From the NCBI GenBank assembly GCA_041689775.1, contig JBDNFP010000049.1:1-6226 (forward strand): a DNA stretch of 6,226 nucleotides, in the 5' to 3' direction. This DNA is from JBDNFP01 sp041689775 (GTDB lineage: Bacteria > Bacteroidota > Bacteroidia > Cytophagales > Spirosomataceae). The notes under the pieces are model-generated. The model searched no databases. It saw only the letters and a program-made list of their open reading frames with translations, and was not told where the DNA came from. Every line of letters begins with the position of its first letter. Within the stretch, counting starts at the first letter, position 1. The translations under genes and the position numbers were made by a program. This document shows, in pieces, positions 1 through 6,062 of this stretch.

Positions 1-107
1 AGCAGGTACTCGAATTCGACCACTGTCAGGCTGGTCAGCGACAGGAATTTGCTCTCGTGTTTTTTCTGATCTTCGTAGTTCATGCCGTAAAGTTCGCCGG
101 CGGGCAT
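1..107 (-). CDS. Transposase, IS5-family / DDE_Tnp_4 type, N-terminal fragment (cut by window edge)
   Basis: The minus strand reads open from an ATG at 107-105 to the window edge, giving 35 codons. The peptide starts MPAGELYGMNYEDQKKHESK and continues with FLSLTSLTVVEFEYLL. The pattern of a basic region, then FLxLTxLTxxEFexLL, is typical of the N-terminal helix-turn-helix of Bacteroidota IS5-like transposases, which precedes a DDE_Tnp_4 nuclease domain. The nuclease domain would lie beyond the left edge and cannot be seen. A second in-frame ATG at 83-81 (MNYEDQ...) is an equally good start and closer to how such proteins usually begin. No Shine-Dalgarno is visible at either. Whether the element is intact cannot be judged. 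Family assignment rests on recalled motif style, not on a search. Confidence 0.68.
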   Translation of the reverse strand, partial: MPAGELYGMNYEDQKKHESKFLSLTSLTVVEFEYL

Positions 108-182
108 GTTATTTTAAATAATTTATCCAAATAAATTCTATAGGTTTAAGTCCAACGACAGATGTTGTTGATTTAATCAATA
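108..182. other. AT-rich gap that should hold the outer end of the left insertion sequence
   Basis: This stretch lies between the transposase start and the terminator of the ABC gene. If the left transposase belongs to a complete element, its terminal inverted repeat and target duplication should be here, since transposase start codons usually lie within about 100 bp of the IS end. An imperfect hairpin is visible at 153-170 (CAACGACA / TGTTGTTG with one G-T pair). The exact IS end cannot be fixed because the other end is outside the window. No coding sequence is seen. Confidence 0.3.
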
Positions 183-217
183 AGAAAACCGAACTCCTTG
201 AAGAAGTTCGGTTTTCT
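183..217 (-). terminator. Intrinsic terminator downstream of the ABC ATPase gene
   Basis: A perfect 13-bp inverted repeat (arms 183-195 and 205-217, AGAAAACCGAACT and its complement, 9-nt loop) lies 13 bp past the stop codon of the minus-strand ABC gene. Read on the minus strand the stem ends GGTTTTCTTATT, a T-rich tail. The A-rich flank on the other side would also give a U-rich tail on the plus strand, so it may act in both directions. It separates the ABC gene from the transposase that follows on the same strand. Confidence 0.8.
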
Positions 218-230
218 GCATTTAAAGCCA

Positions 231-1724
231 TTACAACATTTCTGTAACTTTGCCTTTCTCTAACCGTAAGTACCGCGTCACGCAGCTGGGTATTTCATGC
301 GGATGGTGCGAAACATAAAGAAGTGTTCGTTCCCCCGAGCCACACACTGCGTTGATCACTGACTTGAAGTATTCTACCGAGCCAATGTCTAAGCCCTGAC
401 AGGGTTCATCCAAAATCAACAAAGGTGGGTTCTTAACGAGAGCTCTCGCCAATAGTACCAGGCGTTGTTCGCCTTTGGAGAGTTTCTGCAAAGGACGCTC
501 CATGACATAGTCTACACCCAATAGCTTTGCCATCTGATGGGTTCGCTGAGTCTGTTGCTCATCCAGAGATCGAAAATAAATGCCGGTGGTGTCAAAAAAG
601 CCAGAGCCAATAGCGTTAAAGACCGTGGTTTCGGTGGGGAAGTAGAGGTGGAGTTCTGGTGAAACGTGCCCTATTTTCTTTTTAATATCCCAAATAGAAG
701 CACCTTTTCCTCCCCGTTTCTGATCGAAAAGATCATAATCGTTGGCAAATCGCTGTGGATGATCGGCCGTCAAAATACTCAGTAAGGTAGACTTGCCAGA
801 ACCATTCGGCCCGCTAAGCGCCCACTTTTCTCCCTTCTTCACTTCCCAGTTAACATCATCAAGCACCGCAATTCCGTCGTACACAACGCGGGTGTTCCGT
901 AGGTTAAATGCATACTTGTAGCCCGTAAAGGAAGGCTTGTTCCAGGCCGGGGCGGCAATTATGGTTCGCGTTGTACTGGCAGGAGCGTCGTCAGTAAATG
1001 TCCAGCTGTCCTTTGGTAAAGTTGACAGAATCTTTCCCTTTTCTAGTTGGGCTATGTGCGTCACACAGGGAGGTATTTCGGTGGCAGAAGTAGCTATAAT
1101 AATAGTAGTGCCTCGGTTGGTTAGTTCGGTAAGCGCTAGGTGTAGTATTTCGCGGGACTGAACATCCAATCCGGTAAAAGGGTGGTCGAGTAGCAAAATA
1201 TCGGGACTCTTGACCAGTGAGCGCGCCAGCAGCATCCGACGGGTTTCTCCGTTGGACAGCGTAATGAAGGGGTGATCCAGTAGTTCGGTGAGTTGTAGTA
1301 GTTCAGTAATTGCTAATAAGCGATCCTCGGGTAGTGTGTTTTCGGGAAGTTGTACAGATTTATCATCTACCGTACCAACGGGTTTCATCTGATTGGTGAG
1401 CACCTCCCTCACCGTTGGAGCAATCGCTGCCTCGTATGCCTGAAATCGTTGCTGATAGTACTGCGCCGCCGCCCGGGCAATCCGGTTGAAAGAATAGTCA
1501 TTGGCCACAAACTCTACCACACCTTCGCGCTTAAAACGCCCACTCGCAGGCGCCCAACGCCCAGCAATCGTTTCTAATAGCGTAGTTTTTCCGGCTCCGT
1601 TACCTCCCAGAATGGCCCAGTGCTCACCGGTAAGTACCTTCCATTGAAGATCGAAGAGAACGGGAGTATCATACTTACGGACAGACACATGATCAAAGGA
1701 AAGTAATGGCATAGGTAAGGTCAT
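231..1724 (-). CDS. ModF-like soluble protein with two ABC ATPase domains; first site degenerate
   Basis: The 497-residue protein consists of two fused ABC ATPase domains and has no membrane segment or signal peptide, so it should be cytoplasmic. Domain 1 has Walker A GGNGAGKTT (40-48), signature LSNGE (156-160) and Walker B ILLLDHPFTGLD (176-187). Domain 2 has Walker A GPNGSGKST (305-313), signature LSKGEQ (415-420), Walker B LLILDEPCQGLD (435-446) and switch histidine in SHHP (H473). Length and architecture match the ModF (molybdate-linked, function unclear) group of tandem ATPases; ABC-F translation factors are an alternative but the long linker typical of those is not evident. Domain 1 lacks the Walker B glutamate (H181) and the switch histidine (A214 in TSAT), so only one of the two composite sites looks fully catalytic. 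Starts at 1724 (M1) and 1712 (M5) are both possible and neither has a Shine-Dalgarno. No transporter permease or molybdate gene is adjacent, so the substrate is unknown. Confidence 0.9.
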   Translation of the reverse strand: MTLPMPLLSFDHVSVRKYDTPVLFDLQWKVLTGEHWAILGGNGAGKTTLLETIAGRWAPASGRFKREGVVEFVANDYSFNRIARAAAQYYQQRFQAYEAAIAPTVREVLTNQMKPVGTVDDKSVQLPENTLPEDRLLAITELLQLTELLDHPFITLSNGETRRMLLARSLVKSPDILLLDHPFTGLDVQSREILHLALTELTNRGTTIIIATSATEIPPCVTHIAQLEKGKILSTLPKDSWTFTDDAPASTTRTIIAAPAWNKPSFTGYKYAFNLRNTRVVYDGIAVLDDVNWEVKKGEKWALSGPNGSGKSTLLSILTADHPQRFANDYDLFDQKRGGKGASIWDIKKKIGHVSPELHLYFPTETTVFNAIGSGFFDTTGIYFRSLDEQQTQRTHQMAKLLGVDYVMERPLQKLSKGEQRLVLLARALVKNPPLLILDEPCQGLDIGSVEYFKSVINAVCGSGERTLLYVSHHPHEIPSCVTRYLRLEKGKVTEML

Positions 1725-1729
1725 GAAGG

Positions 1730-1759
1730 AAAAAGCCGCAACGGTGAGGTCGCGGCTTT
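1730..1759 (-). terminator. Intrinsic terminator after pdhB, placed directly before the ABC gene start
   Basis: On the minus strand the arms AAAGCCGC (1759-1752) and GCGGCTTT (1739-1732) pair perfectly, the stem can extend by a G-U, A-U and C-G pair to about 11 bp with a 6-nt loop, and it runs into five T (1734-1730). It begins 26 bp after the pdhB stop codon. The T-run ends only five bases before the start codon of the downstream ABC gene, so this hairpin occupies where that gene's ribosome entry region would be. Confidence 0.82.
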
Positions 1760-1785
1760 GGGTATATAAGATAGAAAGGGCTTAA

Positions 1786-2766
1786 TTACTTGTACATCAC
1801 AGCCTTGACCGCGTCGATAGTCCTCTGCATGTTGGGGAGAATCTCTTCAATAATCGTAGGGGCGTACGGCAGGGGTACGTCACGGCTGTTAACCCGGATA
1901 ACGGGTGCATCCAGGTAGTCAAATGCATGACGCTGTAAGTGGTAAGCAATCTCCGAAGAAATAGCCGCCAACGGCCACGCTTCTTCTACTACTACACAGC
2001 GGTTAGTTTTCTTTACGGATTTGACAACGGCCGCGTAGTCGATGGGGCGTACGGTACGTAAGTCTATTACTTCGGCGTTGATGCCTTGCTTAGCTAGCTC
2101 TTCTACGGCGGGCATTACCACTCGGGTAATCATTTTACCAAACGATACAATCGTAACGTCGGTGCCTTCCTTCTTGATGTCTGCTATTCCAATCGGAATA
2201 ATGTACTCCTCTTCGGGTATTTCCATTTTATCGCCGTACATCTGCTCCGACTCCATGAAAATTACGGGGTCGTTGTCGCGGATGGAAGCTTTAAGAAGCC
2301 CTTTAGCGTCGTAAGGGTTGGCCGGAACTACCACTTTAAGCCCAGGTGTGTTGGCAAACCAATTCTCAAAATTCTGAGAGTGCTGAGCTCCTAGCTGTCC
2401 GGCATTACCGGTAGGCCCCCTAAAAACGATGGGGACACTATATTGACCTGCCGACATAGAAAGCATCTTAGCGGCACTGTTAATCACCTGGTCAATGGCT
2501 ACCAAGGAGAAGTTAAAGGTCATGAATTCGATGATGGGTCGCAAACCGTTGGCTGCAGCTCCAACGCCGATTCCGGCAAAACCGAGCTCAGCAATTGGAG
2601 TGTCAATTACTCGCTTTGCTCCGAATTCATCAAGCATGCCTTGGCTTGCCTTGTAGGCGCCATTATATTCAGCAACTTCTTCGCCCATCAGGAATACGCT
2701 CTCATCGCGGCGCATTTCTTCTGACATGGCCTCTTTTATGGCATCTCTAAACGCTATTTCTCTCAT
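1786..2766 (-). CDS. pdhB: Pyruvate dehydrogenase E1 component, beta subunit
   Basis: The product (326 residues from the ATG at 2766-2764) is the beta chain of the alpha2beta2 thiamine-diphosphate E1 enzyme, which decarboxylates pyruvate and passes the acetyl group to lipoyl-E2 in the cytoplasmic pyruvate dehydrogenase complex. The N-terminal transketolase-type pyrimidine-binding domain shows GEEVAEYNGAYKASQG (28-43), DTPIAELGFAG (55-65) with the glutamate E60 that activates the cofactor's aminopyrimidine ring, EFMTFNFS (80-87), and AQHSQ with H129. The C-terminal transketolase domain starts near residue 200 and contains VIDLRTVRPID. Length matches family members. An in-frame TTG lies three codons upstream (2775), but a GGAGG (2781-2777) sits 10 bases before the ATG and only one base before the TTG, and homologues begin MREI, so the ATG is preferred. 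A 2-oxoisovalerate E1 beta is the main alternative; the close likeness to PDH E1 beta makes that less likely. No pdhA, E2 or E3 gene is adjacent. Confidence 0.95.
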   Translation of the reverse strand: MREIAFRDAIKEAMSEEMRRDESVFLMGEEVAEYNGAYKASQGMLDEFGAKRVIDTPIAELGFAGIGVGAAANGLRPIIEFMTFNFSLVAIDQVINSAAKMLSMSAGQYSVPIVFRGPTGNAGQLGAQHSQNFENWFANTPGLKVVVPANPYDAKGLLKASIRDNDPVIFMESEQMYGDKMEIPEEEYIIPIGIADIKKEGTDVTIVSFGKMITRVVMPAVEELAKQGINAEVIDLRTVRPIDYAAVVKSVKKTNRCVVVEEAWPLAAISSEIAYHLQRHAFDYLDAPVIRVNSRDVPLPYAPTIIEEILPNMQRTIDAVKAVMYK

Positions 2767-2776
2767 CTGAATCAAG

Positions 2777-2793
2777 CCTCCGTACCCCGGAGG
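2777..2793 (-). promoter_or_regulatory. Hairpin overlapping the pdhB Shine-Dalgarno sequence
   Basis: In the minus-strand transcript the arms CCUCCG (2793-2788) and CGGAGG (2782-2777) form a perfect 6-bp GC-rich stem with a 5-nt loop. The GGAGG that best serves as pdhB ribosome binding site is the 3' arm, so it would be paired. A second upstream CCUCC (2797-2793) can pair with the same GGAGG in an alternative fold extended by AAG/CUU across a bulged A. That this controls translation is inference. Confidence 0.45.
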
Positions 2794-2969
2794 GAGGTCT
2801 TTATGTTAAGATTTAAAAAAATGCCCTGGGGTTTATCGTGCGGCACTTTTGTAGTTTGGTACTACTACTGTGACAATGCATGCTTTTTATAGCGTGGTAA
2901 AATTAGTCAATGGGGTTCAATTCTCAAATTGTTAACACAGGTCAAAGGCATTAGAGGAACTGTTTTTAT

Positions 2970-2977
2970 TACTTTTG
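2970..2977 (+). promoter_or_regulatory. Candidate -7 element for the lipoprotein gene
   Basis: TACTTTTG fits the Bacteroidota -7 consensus TAnnTTTG. Transcription would start near 2982, giving a leader of roughly 24 bases before the ATG at 3006. No clear TTG/TTTG -33 element is seen at the usual distance, so the call is tentative. The surrounding 2800-3005 region is the divergent spacer shared with pdhB; a TAGTTTTG facing pdhB also occurs at 2997-2990, again without a good -33 match. Confidence 0.42.
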
Positions 2978-3005
2978 GTCAATATAAATCAAAACTATTA
3001 TCCCA

Positions 3006-5450
3006 ATGAAAGGATATCCATCAATATCAACAGCCATTTTAGTACTCTCAGTTGTGCTTCTGAGCAGCTGTAAGACCGGCAGGCAGGCCGAGCAAAACGA
3101 TACTATTACTCAATTGCGCTCCAAACGGGTGCTATTACCCAACGGTTGGGCACTTACTACTCCTGGCAAAAGTATTTCTCTCGGTGATCTACCCCTGAAT
3201 ATGGCCGTTTCTTCCACTAAGCGCTGGATGGCCTTTACCAATAACGGACAAAGTACTCAGAGCATCACGCTGATCGATCGGGAAACGGAGGTTGTTTCGG
3301 ATCAGATAACTATACCCAAATCGTGGGTGGGCCTTGCCTTTTCGCAAGATGAAAAAATGATCTACGCGTCGGGTGGCAACGACAATGTGATCAGAATGTA
3401 CCTAAATACAAACGGAAAACTCAGTGAATCGGGTCAAATAGTATTGGGCGAGGCGTGGCCCAAGGAAAAGATATCACCGACCGGTCTCTGCCTAGACGAT
3501 GAAGCCCAACGGTTGTATGTAGTAACCAAAGAAGATAATGCCCTGTATACCTGTGATCCCGTAACCCGGCAGGTACTGCGAAGAGAGCAACTTCCGGCCG
3601 AGGCGTATACCTGCGTGCTGTCTCCCGATAAGTCGGTATTGTTCATTTCTCTTTGGGGGGGTGAAAAAGTATTGATCTATGATTTGGCTAAACGCGAAAT
3701 ATCCGGCTCGATAGCCGTAGGGAGCCACCCCAACGACATGGTAGTGACCAACGACGGGGCCTATGTATACGTGGCAAACGGAAACGAAAATACCGTATCA
3801 GTCATTGAAGTAACCGGGCAGCGCGTGGTAGAAACACTCACCACGTCATTATACCCTGACGCCCCCGCTGGGAGCACGCCGAACGGTCTTGCTTTGTCAG
3901 AAGATCAGAAGAAGTTGTACGTGGCTAATGCCGACAACAACTGTCTGGCGGTATTTGATGTATCAGACCCGGGAGAAAGCCGTTCTATGGGTTTTATACC
4001 TACGGGTTGGTATCCTACGGTGGTACGAGAAGTGGCCGGCAAAATCTACGTAGCCAATGGGAAAGGTTTGACCTCATTGGCTAATCCGGGCGGGCCGCAA
4101 CCCACCATGACCTCCAAAGAGCGGGCCGACGCTCAATACATTGCTGGCTTGTTTATTGGTAATCTGTCGGTATTTGAAATACCAGAAGAAGAGCTACTGG
4201 AAGGATATACCCAACTCGTATACGAGAATACCCCATACACCAAAGAGCGCGAAGCACGCGCTGAAGGGGCAGCCAATAATCCGGTGCCTCGCTCGGTTGG
4301 AGAGCCTTCGCCGATCAAGTATGTGTTTTATATAGTGAAGGAAAACCGGACCTATGATCAGATTTTGGGTGATATGCCGGAGGGTAACGGAGATCCCAAC
4401 CTATGTCTTTTTCCGGAGAATAATACGCCAAACCACCATGCTCTGGCGCGTGAGTATGTGCTGATGGATAACTTCTACGTAAACGCTGAGGTAAGTGCCG
4501 ATGGCCATAACTGGTCAATGGCGGGCTACGCTACGGACTACGTAGAAAAAACCTGGCCTACCAACTACGGCGGCCGGGGAGGCTCCTACGATTATGAAGG
4601 TGGCCTCAAAACTGTGGCCTACCCCAAGGATGGGTTTATCTGGGATTATTGTCAACGGGCGGGTGTAAGCTACCGCTCCTACGGGGAGTTTATTAGCCAG
4701 GGCAAACCTAGCATCAAAGCATTGGAAGGACATTATGATCCGGCTTACCGGGGCTATGATCTGAGCTACCGGGATGTTGACCGGGAAGCTCAATGGGAAA
4801 AAGATTTTGATTCGCTGATAGCCGCCAATGCGGTACCGAGATTTAACACGTTGCGTATTTCCAACGATCATACGTCTGGTCTTCGTACCGGCGCACCTAC
4901 TCCTCAGGCGGCAGTGGCCGATAACGACCTGGCCTTGGGACGCTTCGTGGAGCACCTCTCTAAGAGTCCTATCTGGAAAGAATCAGTAATTTTTGTGGTA
5001 GAAGACGACGCCCAGAATGGTCCTGACCACGTGGACGCACACCGTTCGGTGGCTTTGGTGATTGGACCTCACGTTAAGAGAGGCTACGTGGACCATACCA
5101 TGTATAGTACGGCATCGCTTCTTCGTACGATGGAGTTGATACTCGGCCTTCCTCCCATGAGTCAGTACGACGCCGCGGCTACCCCGCTGTGGCGGAGCTT
5201 CACCGCAAAATCCGACTTGAAGCCTTACGTAGCCAAAAAGAATAACATTGATCTCAATCAACGGAATGTGGCGGTAAACAAACACTCGCGGCGCTCCAAT
5301 GGGTTGAATCTTACCGTACCGGATGCAATCAATGACACAGAGTTTAGCGAGATAGTCTGGAAGGCAGTAAAAGGAATCGATAGCCCGATGCCTGCTCCGA
5401 AGAGAAGTGCTTTTGTAAGGGCTCAACCCGAAGAAGAGGAGGAAGACTAA
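3006..5450 (+). CDS. Lipoprotein fusing a YncE-like beta-propeller to an alkaline-phosphatase-superfamily phosphoesterase
   Basis: The 814-residue product starts with a lipoprotein signal peptide: a short hydrophobic helix and lipobox LSSC with Cys22, so it should be exported and lipid-anchored. Residues about 60-395 carry some seven repeats of the 40-residue YVTN/YncE type, for example PNDMVVTNDGAYVYVANGNE (242-261) and PNGLALSEDQKKLYVANAD (292-310), enough for a seven-bladed propeller. Residues about 437-735 form a phosphoesterase domain (PF04185-like): VKENRTYDQILGD (444-456), TPNHHALA (474-481), SADGHNWS (497-504), NDHTSG (620-625) and VEDDAQNGPDHVDAHR (665-680), whose Asp, His and Glu residues are the expected metal ligands. 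The tail ends in a run of Glu and Asp. The substrate is unknown; phosphodiester or phosphomonoester hydrolysis is the family expectation. The ATG at 3006 is chosen because it places the signal peptide correctly; no Shine-Dalgarno is visible. It stands alone, divergent from pdhB. Confidence 0.92.
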   Translation: MKGYPSISTAILVLSVVLLSSCKTGRQAEQNDTITQLRSKRVLLPNGWALTTPGKSISLGDLPLNMAVSSTKRWMAFTNNGQSTQSITLIDRETEVVSDQITIPKSWVGLAFSQDEKMIYASGGNDNVIRMYLNTNGKLSESGQIVLGEAWPKEKISPTGLCLDDEAQRLYVVTKEDNALYTCDPVTRQVLRREQLPAEAYTCVLSPDKSVLFISLWGGEKVLIYDLAKREISGSIAVGSHPNDMVVTNDGAYVYVANGNENTVSVIEVTGQRVVETLTTSLYPDAPAGSTPNGLALSEDQKKLYVANADNNCLAVFDVSDPGESRSMGFIPTGWYPTVVREVAGKIYVANGKGLTSLANPGGPQPTMTSKERADAQYIAGLFIGNLSVFEIPEEELLEGYTQLVYENTPYTKEREARAEGAANNPVPRSVGEPSPIKYVFYIVKENRTYDQILGDMPEGNGDPNLCLFPENNTPNHHALAREYVLMDNFYVNAEVSADGHNWSMAGYATDYVEKTWPTNYGGRGGSYDYEGGLKTVAYPKDGFIWDYCQRAGVSYRSYGEFISQGKPSIKALEGHYDPAYRGYDLSYRDVDREAQWEKDFDSLIAANAVPRFNTLRISNDHTSGLRTGAPTPQAAVADNDLALGRFVEHLSKSPIWKESVIFVVEDDAQNGPDHVDAHRSVALVIGPHVKRGYVDHTMYSTASLLRTMELILGLPPMSQYDAAATPLWRSFTAKSDLKPYVAKKNNIDLNQRNVAVNKHSRRSNGLNLTVPDAINDTEFSEIVWKAVKGIDSPMPAPKRSAFVRAQPEEEEED

Positions 5451-5524
5451 GGTCGTGTGTGCCTTTTACCCAAATAATATCAGGTAGCTGTACTTCGTGT
5501 AGCCCTACGTATTAGCTTTCTGAC

Positions 5525-5556
5525 CAAAGAATCAGCCCCAATAGGCTGATTCTTTG
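5525..5556 (+). terminator. Intrinsic terminator of the lipoprotein gene
   Basis: A perfect 13-bp inverted repeat (arms 5525-5537 CAAAGAATCAGCC and 5544-5556, 6-nt loop CCAATA) is followed by ATTTTAT. It lies 74 bases after the stop codon at 5448-5450 and has no competing feature nearby, so it is the obvious end of that transcript. Confidence 0.85.
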
Positions 5557-5649
5557 ATTTTATAAGGGATTATCTCACTCATTTTCAAAGTACTTCAAGT
5601 ACCTGAAATTAGCCCGAATAACCACAAACTGATTTAATTAAGTATATTG

Positions 5650-5700
5650 TTATAATAATACAACGATTGGTTGCAAGTTCTTATAATAGTATCGTTGCAA
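5650..5700. repeat. Cluster of short direct and inverted repeats
   Basis: TTATAATA occurs at 5650-5657 and 5681-5688, GTTGCAA at 5670-5676 and 5694-5700, and CAACGAT (5661-5667) is inverted as ATCGTTG (5691-5697). The set resembles two degenerate copies of one unit in AT-rich DNA. It may be a protein-binding region or chance; nothing in the sequence decides. Confidence 0.35.
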
Positions 5701-5798
5701 ATAATAAACTACTTATTGTACTTTATATGTAATGATTGTATTATTCAAATATTATCATGGGACTGTAAGACGAACTTTTAAAACATAAAACTAGCCTA

Positions 5799-5829
5799 TT
5801 GACTTCTATTGACCTGGTAGGTATTTTTG
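5799..5829 (+). promoter_or_regulatory. Bacteroidota-type promoter with no gene directly downstream
   Basis: A TTG (-33) at 5799-5801 is followed after 20 bases by TATTTTTG (5822-5829), a full match to the -7 consensus TAnnTTTG, with spacing right for the Bacteroidota primary sigma factor. Transcription would start near 5834. The first ATG downstream (5843) meets a stop after four codons. Two TATTGAC repeats, at 5797-5803 and 5807-5813, overlap the -33 region one helical turn apart. Confidence 0.5.
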
Positions 5830-5985
5830 TAGTGTTGAGTCAATGACAAAGCACTAGTACCTCGACGAAGGAAAAAATACCAAAGGTGAGAATTGATTGA
5901 ATAGCAGAAAAATACAAATTTAAGTAGGGATCTTGTCCATATAAATTCAGGGCAAACGCATGAGAATTCTGTCAATTGAAAGAAT

Positions 5986-6017
5986 GTTTATCTTTGCAGT
6001 ACATGACAAAGATAAAC
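5986..6017. repeat. Perfect 11-bp inverted repeat with 10-nt spacer
   Basis: GTTTATCTTTG (5986-5996) is mirrored as CAAAGATAAAC (6007-6017). The left arm contains TATCTTTG (5989-5996), a match to the TAnnTTTG promoter element. It could be a weak terminator for the minus-strand gene ending at 6063 (46 bases downstream, low-GC stem, tail ATTCTTT), an operator over a promoter, or the 3' hairpin of a short transcript from the promoter at 5799. Confidence 0.6.
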
Positions 6018-6062
6018 GAGTATTTTCTAAATATATCAGACTGGCGAGAGCAGCATAAGACT

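Larger units (their letters stand above)
5557..6062. other. AT-rich region without a supported gene
   Basis: Stops are dense in all frames and no convincing protein appears. The region contains a repeat cluster at 5650-5700, a strong-looking plus-strand promoter at 5799-5829 and a perfect inverted repeat at 5986-6017, listed separately. A 32-codon plus-strand reading frame at 5960-6058 has no ribosome binding site or recognisable motif and is not called. The end of the right-hand insertion sequence should fall in the last part of this stretch, but I cannot fix it. Confidence 0.6.

Noticed and set aside
937..1577. Plus-strand reading frames of about 75 codons within the ABC gene
   Set aside because: They overlap strongly conserved ATPase motifs on the other strand and have no initiation signals; shadows.
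2767..2775. TTG start extending pdhB by three residues (MIQ)
   Set aside because: The GGAGG is only one base from the TTG but 10 bases from the ATG, and family members begin MREI; the ATG at 2766 is better.
2906..2983. GTCAAT at 2906-2911 and 2978-2983 as an operator shared with the TATTGAC sites at 5797
   Set aside because: A 6-bp match in AT-rich DNA is expected by chance and the spacing differs from the phased pair.
4515..5426. Two minus-strand reading frames of about 146-147 codons inside the lipoprotein gene
   Set aside because: They are antisense to a protein with clear conserved motifs across the same bases, and their products show no recognisable domain.
5650..5700. Possible CRISPR-like or origin-like repeats
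   Set aside because: Only two degenerate copies of 7-8 bp motifs with irregular spacing; no array structure, no DnaA-box series.
5960..6058. Plus-strand 32-codon frame (MRILSIERMFIF...)
   Set aside because: It has no ribosome binding site, overlaps the inverted repeat and matches nothing I know; too short to support.
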